Assembly: GCA_018970025.1 (NCBI GenBank) | Contig: JAGWXF010000006.1 | Span: forward strand, 1 to 64,000 | DNA: 64,000 nt | Direction: 5' to 3' | From: Actinomycetales bacterium | Lineage (GTDB): Bacteria > Actinomycetota > Actinomycetes > S36-B12 | Shown: positions 21,695-29,964 of the stretch, one piece after another | Numbering within the stretch: the stretch's first letter is position 1 | How the letters are laid out: each line of letters opens with the position of its first letter | Translations under genes and position numbers: made by a program | Notes under the pieces: generated by a model | Databases searched by the model: none | Told to the model about the DNA's origin: nothing | Seen by the model: only the letters and a program-made list of their open reading frames with translations

Positions 21695-22177
21695 ATGCAG
21701 CCTGCACCACGCTTCGACACCATGGGCCTCGGGCTCGACACCGAGCAACTGCGGCTCGTTCTCGCCGATCTGCGAGCCGGCCACCAAGCGATGATCGATG
21801 AGCTGACGCAGCGTCTGAAGGCGGCCGAGCTGACGCGTGACCTCCTTCGGGCCGAGCTCGACCGGCTCAAGGCCGAGCAGCTCGAGAGCCAGATCGCCCG
21901 CGCCATCGCGGAGGACCACGACCTTCGCACCTTCCGGGAGAAGGAAGCGGCGGCGAAGGAGGCCGAGCAGGCCACCCTCCGTCAGCGGGCCACCGACCTG
22001 CAGAGCCAGAACACCACCCTGCTCAACGAGAAGAGCGCACTGGCCAAGAAGGTTGCCCAGCAGGAGCAGTGGATCAAGGCGCTCGAACGGGCCATCCGTG
22101 AGTCGCCCTGGCTGGGCAAGGCGCAGATGCCGGCAGCGGTCAAGGAGCCCAAGGAAGTCCAGCAGGTGACCGCCTGA
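21695..22177 (+). CDS. Coiled-coil protein of unknown function
   Basis: 160 aa, almost entirely charged helix. Heptad-like patterns run from about residue 18 to 145 (for example MIDELTQRLKAAELTRDLLRAELDRL and LLNEKSALAKKVAQQEQWIKAL). No signal peptide, membrane segment or cysteine is present. The C-terminus (LGKAQMPAAVKEPKEVQQ) is likely disordered. The start is an ATG with GGGGGAAGG about 6 nt upstream. It is a probable cytoplasmic oligomer or scaffold; I do not recognise a family. It lies 48 nt before the methyltransferase gene on the same strand. Confidence 0.65.
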   Translation: MQPAPRFDTMGLGLDTEQLRLVLADLRAGHQAMIDELTQRLKAAELTRDLLRAELDRLKAEQLESQIARAIAEDHDLRTFREKEAAAKEAEQATLRQRATDLQSQNTTLLNEKSALAKKVAQQEQWIKALERAIRESPWLGKAQMPAAVKEPKEVQQVTA

Positions 22178-22225
22178 CCTGAGGCCGGCCCGGCTGAGGA
22201 ACGCCCCCGGCGCCACAATCTGGGC

Positions 22226-23464
22226 GTGGGATTACCAGGCGTCGATGCAGGCTGGCTTGGGTCAGCGGCCGGAGCCGAGGCCATCGCGCTCGCGGCGCGA
22301 GTCCGTGCCGAGCATGGCGATCGAGCCACGGCAGCGGCGGCGGCCATGCAGCGGCAGGCCCCCCTGCTGACCCCAGGCCAGCGAGCAGCGGCCCTGGCCC
22401 AGTCGGCGCTGCGCAGCCACGCCTGCGACAGGTACGGGATCGACGCCAGCGGGCTTCTGCTCACCCGCGAGGGCCTGGAGCAGGCCACCCGACCCGAGAT
22501 CAGCGCCGAGCGCCTCCGCATCCTTGGCCTGACGGCCGGGACTCCGATCGTCGACGCAACGGCTGGCCTCGGATTCGACGCCCGGGCCTTCCTGGCAGCC
22601 GGCCTGCAGGTCACCGCCGTCGAGCAGGATCCCGCCATCGTCGAGCTGCTGCGGGTGAATGCCCCTGGCGCACGGGTCATCAACGCAGACATCACCGATC
22701 AGGAGGTCCTCGACGTCGCGACGTCAGGCCTGGGATCGCAGGACGTGGTCTTCCTCGACCCGGCCCGGAGGGATGGCAGCCGGGCCGCCGACGGGTCCCG
22801 GGCCCGGCCCGAGCGCGATCCCGAGCGTTGGTCACCGCCCTGGTCCTTCATCCTGGGCCTGGCCAGCCGGTTCCGGGTGTGCGTGAAGGCCGCGCCAGGA
22901 TTCTCGCCGGGTCGGGTGCCGGCCGGGTGGTGCGCGGCCTGGATCGGCACCCGGCAGGGCCCAGCCGAGGCCTTCCTGTGCAGCTGGCCAGCGCTGCCGA
23001 CCTCCCGACGCGCCTGCCTGGTCAGCCACGGGGCGGCTTCGTCTCTGGACGACGACGGGCGCGGAGCCGCGCCATCGAGCTACCTGGGTGCCTATCTGCA
23101 CGAGCCGGACCGGGTGGTCGTCAACGCCGACCTCGTCGACGCACTCGCGCGCAGGGCTGGCATCGACCGTCTCGCCTCGGAAACCCACTGGCTCACCTCG
23201 GCCGAGCCCATCGACCCATCCCGAACGACGGCCCTGCTGGCCAGCTACCGGATCCGAGATGAGCTGCCAACCGCACCCAAGGCCATGCGCGCAGCCCTGC
23301 GCGCGCTCGGGATCACGGACGTCACGATCAAGTCCCGGGGCAGCCGGGTCGACGCGTACGCCTGGCGAGCGCGGCTGCACCTGCCCGAAGGCCCATCGGC
23401 GACCGTGGCGATCTGGGAGGCCAATGGCTCGACCCGCGCATGCATCGTCGATAGGTGCCGGTGA
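22226..23464 (+). CDS. THUMP-like class I SAM-dependent methyltransferase
   Basis: 412 aa. A helical N-terminal region of about 105 residues precedes a Rossmann methyltransferase core. The core has the SAM motif VDATAGLGFDARAFLAAG (about 111-128), the acidic end of beta 2 in AVEQDP and a VVFLDPARR motif IV-like segment. The C-terminal quarter resembles the THUMP-like domain found at the end of actinobacterial members of this family. By analogy the substrate may be a structured RNA, but this is unproven. The GTG start at 22226 lacks a strong ribosome site. Its last codons lie inside a 30-bp tandem repeat that runs into the next gene. Confidence 0.8.
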   Translation: MGLPGVDAGWLGSAAGAEAIALAARVRAEHGDRATAAAAAMQRQAPLLTPGQRAAALAQSALRSHACDRYGIDASGLLLTREGLEQATRPEISAERLRILGLTAGTPIVDATAGLGFDARAFLAAGLQVTAVEQDPAIVELLRVNAPGARVINADITDQEVLDVATSGLGSQDVVFLDPARRDGSRAADGSRARPERDPERWSPPWSFILGLASRFRVCVKAAPGFSPGRVPAGWCAAWIGTRQGPAEAFLCSWPALPTSRRACLVSHGAASSLDDDGRGAAPSSYLGAYLHEPDRVVVNADLVDALARRAGIDRLASETHWLTSAEPIDPSRTTALLASYRIRDELPTAPKAMRAALRALGITDVTIKSRGSRVDAYAWRARLHLPEGPSATVAIWEANGSTRACIVDRCR

Positions 23465-23514
23465 GTCGGGCACGGTCCATAGTCGTGCCGGTGAGCCGGG
23501 CACGGTCTATGGTC
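23455..23514. repeat. 30-bp tandem repeat, two copies, bridging two genes
   Basis: Two adjacent 30-bp copies (23455-23484 and 23485-23514) differing at three positions, followed by the first five bases of a third. Each begins GTGCCGGTGAG. The first copy contains the stop codon of the methyltransferase gene; in the decarboxylase frame each copy reads PVSRARS-I/M-VV. Confidence 0.9.
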
Positions 23515-23523
23515 GTGCCTGCG

Positions 23524-24921
23524 ATGGACGAGGACCCCGGGCTTGCCGTGCCGGCCGACGTGCTGGCGGTCGACCCCGAGCGCATGCGAGCCCTCGGATA
23601 CGCCATGGTCGATCGCACCATCGCACACCTGAGCGGGATCGAGAGCCTGCCCGCCATCCGCGAGGCGGACGCCTCAGACCTTCGGCTGGCACTGGACGGG
23701 CCCGTCCCCCTGCAGCCGCATGATCTCGCGGCCGACCTCGCCACCCTCGCCGATACCGCCCTGGCGTACCAGCAGCATGGCGATCACCCCCGCTACTTCG
23801 CCCGCGTGCCCGGGCCGTCATCCTTTCCGGGCATCCTCGCCGACTGGCTGGGCACCGGGCTGCAGTCCGTGGCGTCCTCATGGGGTGGAGGCTCCGGGCC
23901 GACCACGGTCGAGCTCGTCGCGCTGGCATGGATGCGCGATGCGCTGGGCCTGGCCCCGGACTGCGAGGGGATCCTGCTCTCCGGCGGATCGATGGCGAAC
24001 ATCAACGCGCTGGTCGCCGCCCGTCATCTCCACGGCGACGGCGTCGTCTACCTGAGCGATCAGGCCCATGCGTCCATCGCCCGGGGCCTGCGGGCGATGG
24101 GGACTCCTGCCGAGTCGATCAGGATGGTGGCGACCGATGCGCACCTGCGGCTGGACCCGGATGAGGTCCGACGGGCAGTCGCGGCCGACCGCGCCTCGGG
24201 ACGGCGACCGGCCGTCGTCGTCGCAACTGCTGGAACCACGAACACCGGCGCTGTGGATGACCTGCCCGCGCTGAGCGCCATCTGCCGCGCCGAGGGGCTG
24301 TGGCTGCACGTGGACGGGGCCTACGGCGGCGCCGCCGCGCTATCGCCACGGGGTCGCGCGGCGATGCCGGGACTGGACCTGGCCGACTCCTTCGTCACCG
24401 ACCCCCATAAGTGGCTCTTCCAGCCATACGACATCGCCTGCCTGTTCGTCCGCGGCGAGGGCTCGCTGGAGCGGACGTTCGCCATGCACCCGGAGTACCT
24501 CGCCGACCTCCACGGTGCCGAGGTCGACCTGCATAACCGCAGCATGGAGCTCACCCGGCGCAGCCGGGCCCTGAAGCTGTGGCTCACCTTCCGCGCCTAC
24601 GGCCTGCCGACCCTGCAGCGGGCCATCGACCGCGGCATCGCCCTGGCCGAGTACGCCGAGCGGGTGATCCGTGCCCACCCACGACTCGAAGTGGTGACCC
24701 CGGCGCAGCTGGGCATCATCACCTTCGCCGGCGTCGGGAACTCCGACGACGACCATCGCACCGCCATCGCGCAGCTCAATGCCGAGGGCTTCGCGGCAGC
24801 CTCGAGCACCGTCCTGCGCGGACGCACGGTGCTGCGCCTGTGCATCATCAACCCGCGCACCACCACCGACGACCTCGAGCAGACCATCGAGCGACTGGCC
24901 GGCTTTCTGCCTCGTGCATGA
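23524..24921 (+). CDS. Pyridoxal-phosphate-dependent group II decarboxylase
   Basis: Amino-acid decarboxylase-like protein of fold type I, about 465 aa from the ATG at 23524. It shows the cofactor-stacking region LLSGGSMANINAL, HVDGAYGGAAAL with the pyridine-binding Asp, and the Schiff-base Lys296 in DPHKWLFQPYD. The family covers aromatic amino acid, glutamate, histidine and diaminobutyrate decarboxylases, and motif content alone does not settle the substrate. An in-frame start at 23455 would add residues encoded by the 30-bp repeat (PVSRARS twice), which do not look conserved. It converges with tsaD, with only 33 nt between the stops. Confidence 0.85.
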   Translation: MDEDPGLAVPADVLAVDPERMRALGYAMVDRTIAHLSGIESLPAIREADASDLRLALDGPVPLQPHDLAADLATLADTALAYQQHGDHPRYFARVPGPSSFPGILADWLGTGLQSVASSWGGGSGPTTVELVALAWMRDALGLAPDCEGILLSGGSMANINALVAARHLHGDGVVYLSDQAHASIARGLRAMGTPAESIRMVATDAHLRLDPDEVRRAVAADRASGRRPAVVVATAGTTNTGAVDDLPALSAICRAEGLWLHVDGAYGGAAALSPRGRAAMPGLDLADSFVTDPHKWLFQPYDIACLFVRGEGSLERTFAMHPEYLADLHGAEVDLHNRSMELTRRSRALKLWLTFRAYGLPTLQRAIDRGIALAEYAERVIRAHPRLEVVTPAQLGIITFAGVGNSDDDHRTAIAQLNAEGFAAASSTVLRGRTVLRLCIINPRTTTDDLEQTIERLAGFLPRA

Positions 24922-24954
24922 CGACCAGCGCCATGCACGCGACGGCCGGGGCTC

Positions 24955-26124
24955 TCACTGCGAGGACGACACCCCAGATGGTGCAGGCTCGTCGGACACC
25001 ACGGTCGACAGAGCCAGTGTCGAGGTGGTCGGGAAGCCGAGCCCCGAGGGGGGCATGCCATTCGAGACCAGCTTGGCTCCCAGGGCCGCGATCATCGCCC
25101 CGTTGTCGGTGCACAGGCCCGGTCGCGGGATGCGCAGCTCGATGCCCTGCTCCGCGCATCGCTCCTCGGCAAGGGCCCGCAGCCGGCTGTTGGCCGCCAC
25201 CCCGCCCCCGAGGACCAGGTGATCGATGCCGTGGTCACGGCAGGCCGCGATCGCCTTGCGCGTCAGCACGTCGACCACCGCCTCCTGGAAGGATGCGGCG
25301 ACATCCGGCACGCTGATGGCAGCACCTTCGGACTGCTGCTTGCGGATCCAGCGCAGCACCGCGCTCTTCACGCCGGAGAAGGAGAAGTCGTAGGGGTACC
25401 GGGCGGCGTCGTTGCCGATCATCAGGCCCCGGGGGAAGTCGATCGCGTCCGCAGCGCCCTCGCGGGCCGCTCGGTCGATCCATGGCCCGCCGGGGAACGG
25501 CAGGTCCAGCAGCCTGGCAACCTTGTCGAAGGCCTCGCCAGCAGCATCGTCGAGCGTGGCCCCCAGCGGGTGCAGGTCCGTGCCCTGCCCGCGGACGAGG
25601 ACGAGCGAGGTGTGCCCGCCAGAGACCAGCAGCGCGATGCATCCATCCGGCAGCGGCCCATGCTCGAGCTCGTCCACGACCACATGCCCGGCGAGATGGT
25701 TCACCCCGTACAGCGGGATGCCCAGGCCCAGGGCCAGGGCCTTGGCCGTTGCCGTCCCAACCAGCAGGGAGCCGACCAGCCCCGGGCCGGCGGTCACCGC
25801 GATCGCGTCGAGGTCGCCGAGCCGGATGCCAGCCTGGCCGCAGGCCCGTTCGATCGTCGGGGCCATGGCCTCCAGGTGCGCCCGGCTGGCGACCTCGGGC
25901 ACCACCCCGCCGAACCGGGCATGCTCATCAACGCTCGAGGCAACGGCATCGGAGAGCAGGGTCCGGCCCCGGACGACGCCGATGCCAGTCTCATCGCAGG
26001 AGGTCTCGATGCCGAGCACGAGCGGCTCGTGCGTTGGCGGATGCGCAGACGATGGCAGGTGCGCGGGCGCTTGCACGCTCAGGCGCGTTTGCACGGTCAC
26101 GGGGCTCGCCTGGTCACGCGTCAT
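24955..26124 (-). CDS. tsaD: tRNA t6A37 threonylcarbamoyltransferase
   Basis: Transfers threonylcarbamoyl to A37 of ANN-decoding tRNAs, together with TsaB and TsaE. About 389 aa from the ATG at 26124, with an ASKHA fold. It has [11 protein letters not shown], the metal-binding [29 protein letters not shown] and [11 protein letters not shown]. The start overlaps the rimI stop by 11 nt. About 25 residues precede the [12 protein letters not shown] start, longer than usual. It is the last gene of the long rplM-tsaD operon. Essential in most bacteria. Confidence 0.96.
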   Translation of the reverse strand: MTRDQASPVTVQTRLSVQAPAHLPSSAHPPTHEPLVLGIETSCDETGIGVVRGRTLLSDAVASSVDEHARFGGVVPEVASRAHLEAMAPTIERACGQAGIRLGDLDAIAVTAGPGLVGSLLVGTATAKALALGLGIPLYGVNHLAGHVVVDELEHGPLPDGCIALLVSGGHTSLVLVRGQGTDLHPLGATLDDAAGEAFDKVARLLDLPFPGGPWIDRAAREGAADAIDFPRGLMIGNDAARYPYDFSFSGVKSAVLRWIRKQQSEGAAISVPDVAASFQEAVVDVLTRKAIAACRDHGIDHLVLGGGVAANSRLRALAEERCAEQGIELRIPRPGLCTDNGAMIAALGAKLVSNGMPPSGLGFPTTSTLALSTVVSDEPAPSGVSSSQ

Positions 26125-26629
26125 TATCGGATGGAACCGGATGCAAGGCTTCGGTGGGCAGCGGGCGCAGGCGCATGACGTATGCATCGACCCCGGGGGC
26201 GTAGTAGTCACGCCGGGTGCTGATGCGCTCGAAGCCCAGGCGCTCATAGAGCCCGATCGCACCCTCGTTGTCGGATCGCACCTCGAGCATGAGCTGCACG
26301 GCCCCGCGCTCGCGGGCCAGGTCGATCAGCCGGTGCATCAGGGTCCGGCCGATACCGCCGCCCTGCGCATCGGCCGCCACGGCGATGGTCTGCACATCGG
26401 CATCTGCTCCCAGGACGAACAGTCCCGCGTAGCCGATGATGCGCGGGCCGGCGTCACCGCTCCTCTCGGCCACCAGGAACCAGCGCGTCGGCTGCGCCAG
26501 CTCCGACCAGAACTGCTCGGCGGACCAGCGATCCACCGGGAACAGCACTGCCTCGAGCGCGCAGACGGCGTCGATATCCCACCAGCGCATCGGCCTGATG
26601 CGCACCTGCCCGATGCGCACCGGCCCCAT
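26114..26629 (-). CDS. rimI: Ribosomal protein S18-alanine N-acetyltransferase
   Basis: GNAT acetyltransferase, 171 aa. Residues [25 protein letters not shown] form the usual N-terminal GNAT strand and helix. The acetyl-CoA loop is [11 protein letters not shown] and the end of the fold is [22 protein letters not shown]. Its position between tsaB and tsaD is the standard place for RimI in actinobacteria. It abuts tsaB as TGATG. Some actinobacterial RimI enzymes have broader substrates than S18. Confidence 0.9.
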   Translation of the reverse strand: MGPVRIGQVRIRPMRWWDIDAVCALEAVLFPVDRWSAEQFWSELAQPTRWFLVAERSGDAGPRIIGYAGLFVLGADADVQTIAVAADAQGGGIGRTLMHRLIDLARERGAVQLMLEVRSDNEGAIGLYERLGFERISTRRDYYAPGVDAYVMRLRPLPTEALHPVPSDNDA

Positions 26630-27330
26630 CAGCCGCCCATCGCATCCGGCCGCCGCACGTACAGGGGCACGGGCGGCAGCAGCCGATGGCCGGCGAGCCG
26701 GGCTGCGGTGCTCCCGTCGTCAGTGCCATGGGCAGCGAGGGACTCGACCACTGGGCCGACGGGCTCCCCCTGGCTGACCAGCCGCTGCACGAGGCGGGCG
26801 ACATCGACGGCCGTTGGCCGCGTCGCATCGCCGGTGAAGGCAACAGCCTCACCGGCCAGCGCTGCGCCCTCCCCCGACCACGGCCAGTCGCGGATGTCCG
26901 GGTCAATGTCCCGAGCCCGGCAGACGAACGGCCCGTCGAGCCGCGTGCCATCCGCGGTGTACTGCGCCCAGTAGACCTCCCCGCGACGGGCATCGGAGGC
27001 CAGCACGAAGGCCGTGCGCGCGGTGGATGCCAGGCTCGCGGCCCTGGCATCCAATGAGCAGGCCCCATGCACCGGCACCTGCCAGGCCAGGCCGAGGGCG
27101 ACGGCCGTCGCGATCCCGACCCGCAGCCCGGTGTACGGACCAGGACCGACACCGCAGGCGATGCGGTCAATCGACGGATGGCCCGCGTCGGCGAGCACCT
27201 GCTGCACGAGCCCGGCGAGCACCTCGCCATGACGTCGCGGGTCATCATGCTCGGCGTAGGCAACGACGCGATCGGCGTCCAGCACTGCAGTCGAGGTGCG
27301 CGCCGAGGACGTGTCGATGCCCAGGATCAT
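26629..27330 (-). CDS. tsaB: tRNA t6A biosynthesis protein TsaB
   Basis: Partner of TsaD in the t6A complex, 233 aa. It has an ASKHA-type N-terminal half (MILGIDTSSARTSTAVLD) and the segment CGVGPGPYTGLRVGIATA typical of TsaB. It lacks the metal-binding histidines of TsaD, as expected for the inactive paralogue that scaffolds the complex. Four-nt overlap with tsaE upstream and one-nt overlap with rimI downstream. Confidence 0.94.
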   Translation of the reverse strand: MILGIDTSSARTSTAVLDADRVVAYAEHDDPRRHGEVLAGLVQQVLADAGHPSIDRIACGVGPGPYTGLRVGIATAVALGLAWQVPVHGACSLDARAASLASTARTAFVLASDARRGEVYWAQYTADGTRLDGPFVCRARDIDPDIRDWPWSGEGAALAGEAVAFTGDATRPTAVDVARLVQRLVSQGEPVGPVVESLAAHGTDDGSTAARLAGHRLLPPVPLYVRRPDAMGG

Positions 27331-27782
27331 GCGGCCGTCTCGAGTGCGGCCAGGTCGGCGCTTGCCCAGCGCTCCCCGACGGCCCGCAGGCTCACCTGCC
27401 GTGCCTCGTCCTCGACTCGTGCGATCGTGACGATCAGCCGGTCCGGCGCCAGGCGCTCGGCATGGCCCTCACCCCACTCGACCACGGTGATGCCTGAGCT
27501 CACGTCCGCATCGAGATCGAGGTCGTCGAGCTCCACGGCGCTGCCCAGCCGGTAGGCGTCGACATGCAGCAGGTGCCCACCCGATCCCTGGTGGGCTCTG
27601 GCAATGACGAAGGTCGGGCTCGTGATCGGCTCGCGAATGCCCAGCGCGGCTCCCATGCCCTGGACCAGGGTGGTCTTGCCGGCCCCGAGCTCGCCGGTGA
27701 GCACCACGACATCCCCGGGCCGGCAGGCGCGAGCGATGCGTGCACCGAGGTCCCGCATCTGTGCAGCCGTCCGGATGATCAT
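27327..27782 (-). CDS. tsaE: tRNA t6A biosynthesis ATPase TsaE
   Basis: Small P-loop ATPase (151 aa) that binds the TsaB-TsaD complex and resets it between catalytic cycles. Walker A is GELGAGKT (30-37). The switch-like SPTFVIARAH and the LHVDAYRL motif, with the Asp needed for Mg, are present. Coupled by 4-nt overlaps to the hydrolase gene before it and tsaB after it. Confidence 0.95.
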   Translation of the reverse strand: MIIRTAAQMRDLGARIARACRPGDVVVLTGELGAGKTTLVQGMGAALGIREPITSPTFVIARAHQGSGGHLLHVDAYRLGSAVELDDLDLDADVSSGITVVEWGEGHAERLAPDRLIVTIARVEDEARQVSLRAVGERWASADLAALETAA

Positions 27783-28843
27783 GCGGCGCCGCGGATATTG
27801 CGCTCGACCCGGCCGATCAGCTGCACCAGTGCGTCGTCGACCTGCTGATGGAACTCGATATTCGCCATGTGACCGCCGTCGCGGATCACGATGAACTCGG
27901 CTCCCGGGATCTGCCGGACGATGGCCTCGCTGTGCTCCTTCGGCGTGAGCCGGTCGGCATCGCCGACGATGACGACCACCTCGACTCGCTGCAGCACCGG
28001 CAGGGCGCTGAACTTGTCGTGCTCCTGCAGGGCCGGCAGGAACTCGGCCAGGACATCGATCGGGGTGGCATCGATCATGCCCGCGACGAACTGCCCGGCC
28101 TCATCGGATGCCAGCGAGCCGAAGGAGAGCAGTCTCGTCAGGATCAGCGACAGGTCGCTGCTCGACCGCCTTCCGCGCTCGACGATGTCCTTCTGCCTGG
28201 CCAGGGCCAGGGCCACGCGCGGCGCGAAGCGATGGAAGGCCTGCCTGGCGATCGGCGGCAGCCCCAGCGAGACATCGGTGATGCTGCCTGCCGTCGTGGA
28301 GATCAGCGCTACTCCGCGCACCCGTTCGCCGAAGATCTCCGGATGCTGCTCGGCGAGTGCCATGATCGACATGCCGCCCATCGAATGGCCGACCAGAACC
28401 AGCGGCCCGGTCGGCGCGAACGCGTCGATGACCGCCATCAGGTCAGTGCCGAGCTGGTCGATGTGATGGGTCTCGAACTCCGCCCGGCCCGAGCGGCCAT
28501 GACTGCGCTGGTCGTACAGGATGATCCGGGCACGGCCCTGCAGCGCTCGACGCTGGAAGGCGAAGGAGGACGAGCTCAGCGCGTAGCCATGGCTGAAGAT
28601 GACGGTGAGCGGCGCATTGCCCGGGTCGTCGATCTCCACGTGCAGGCTGGTGCCATCAGCGAGCGGCAGCAGGTGCACCTCGGGCGAGAAGGCGTGGACA
28701 TGCCAGTCGGGGTCTGGCCGGGCGGTGCGGGCAACCAGGGCACGCTCCGCCGCGGCACCGATGGCGGCACCGGCCGCGAGTGCGCCAGCCGCCAGCAGGC
28801 CACCGCCTGCCACCCGCAGGGCCCCGGTCAGGTCGCGGCTCAT
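27779..28843 (-). CDS. Alpha/beta hydrolase with N-terminal membrane-anchor-like segment
   Basis: 354 aa. A hydrophobic Ala/Gly-rich stretch (about 11-31) may anchor the protein or act as an uncleaved signal. The alpha/beta hydrolase core then carries FSHGYALSS (oxyanion region), the nucleophile in GHSMGG, VVIVGDADRLTPKEHSEA (acid) and RDGGHMANIE (His). The order fits lipase/esterase or peptidase-type members, and the substrate is unknown. The same gene sits between alr and tsaE in other actinobacteria, so it is a conserved passenger. Overlaps both neighbours by 4 nt. Confidence 0.85.
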   Translation of the reverse strand: MSRDLTGALRVAGGGLLAAGALAAGAAIGAAAERALVARTARPDPDWHVHAFSPEVHLLPLADGTSLHVEIDDPGNAPLTVIFSHGYALSSSSFAFQRRALQGRARIILYDQRSHGRSGRAEFETHHIDQLGTDLMAVIDAFAPTGPLVLVGHSMGGMSIMALAEQHPEIFGERVRGVALISTTAGSITDVSLGLPPIARQAFHRFAPRVALALARQKDIVERGRRSSSDLSLILTRLLSFGSLASDEAGQFVAGMIDATPIDVLAEFLPALQEHDKFSALPVLQRVEVVVIVGDADRLTPKEHSEAIVRQIPGAEFIVIRDGGHMANIEFHQQVDDALVQLIGRVERNIRGAA

Positions 28844-29964
28844 GCGAGCCCCGCATAGCGTCGCGGCAGTCGCGGACCCATGCGGGTCACGATCTCATAT
28901 CCGATCGTGTCGACGGCCGCGGCCAGCTCATCCGCGGACGGACCCTGCAGCCCCAGCACGATGATGTCGTCACCCGGCTGGACGTCGGCGGCGACGTCCG
29001 TGACATCGATGACGAACTGATCCATGGCCACGCGTCCGACGATAGGCGCCCGGGCGCCGTGGATGCCGACCCAGGCGCGATTGCCGGCCGCCCGCGGCAT
29101 GCCGTCCGCGTAGCCCATCGGGACCAGGGCAACCCGGGTAGGCCGGCTCGCCTGCCAGGTCGCGCCATAGGAGACCGCGGCTCCGACGGGAAGTGCCTTG
29201 ACCAGGGCAACCCGCGCCCGGACGGTCATCGCAGGCTGCAGCCCAAGGCTGGCGGCCTCCCGGTCCTGGAGCGGCGACACGCCGTAGGTAGCAATGCCTG
29301 CCCGAACCAGGTCGTAGTGCAGATCCGGGCGGGTGAGGGTCGCCGCGCTGTTGGCCAGATGACGCCATCGCACGTCCAGGCCGACGTCGGATGCCGCCTG
29401 GCAGGCAGCCTCGAAGGCCAGGCGCTGGGCGTTGACCGAGGGATGCCCGGGCTCATCGGCGCAGGCCAGGTGCGACCAGATACCCGTCACCTCCACCCGA
29501 CCCTGCCGCTGGGCAGCCGCAGCCAGCTCGAGCAGTTCGCTCCAGTCGGCTGGGCTCGCCCCATTGCGCGACAGGCCCGTATCGATCTTGAGGTGGATAT
29601 GGGCGGTCATGCCGGCACGCCGCGCAGCCTGCTCCGCCTCGTGCAGGGCCCAGGCGGACGACACTGCGAGGTCGACTCGGGAGGCGATGCAGGACGGCAG
29701 GTGCTCATCCCCCGGCGCCCAGAGCCAGGCCAGCAGGGGGCCCCGGTCGCCGGACTCGCGCAGGGCACGGGCCTCGGAGGGCAGGGCCACCCCGAGCCAG
29801 GCCACGCCCGCCTCCCGCGCGCGCCGGGCGACCTGGACGGCACCATGGCCGTACCCGTCCGCCTTCACTACGGCCATCACCGGGGTGCCAGCAGCCGCCT
29901 CGGTGATCCGGGCGAGATTGCTGCTGATGGCCCCGAGGTCGATGACTGCCTCAGCGCGGACCAT
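28840..29964 (-). CDS. alr: Alanine racemase
   Basis: PLP enzyme making D-alanine for peptidoglycan. About 374 aa from the ATG at 29964. The PLP-binding Lys34 lies in AVVKADGYGHGA. Other family motifs are HLKIDTGLSRNG, ATYGVSPL and MGYADGMPRAAGN; VAMDQFVIDVTD near the C-terminal beta domain holds the region around the catalytic Tyr loop. The start overlaps the nnrD stop by 14 nt. The longer upstream frame has no family similarity. Confidence 0.95.
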   Translation of the reverse strand: MVRAEAVIDLGAISSNLARITEAAAGTPVMAVVKADGYGHGAVQVARRAREAGVAWLGVALPSEARALRESGDRGPLLAWLWAPGDEHLPSCIASRVDLAVSSAWALHEAEQAARRAGMTAHIHLKIDTGLSRNGASPADWSELLELAAAAQRQGRVEVTGIWSHLACADEPGHPSVNAQRLAFEAACQAASDVGLDVRWRHLANSAATLTRPDLHYDLVRAGIATYGVSPLQDREAASLGLQPAMTVRARVALVKALPVGAAVSYGATWQASRPTRVALVPMGYADGMPRAAGNRAWVGIHGARAPIVGRVAMDQFVIDVTDVAADVQPGDDIIVLGLQGPSADELAAAVDTIGYEIVTRMGPRLPRRYAGLA

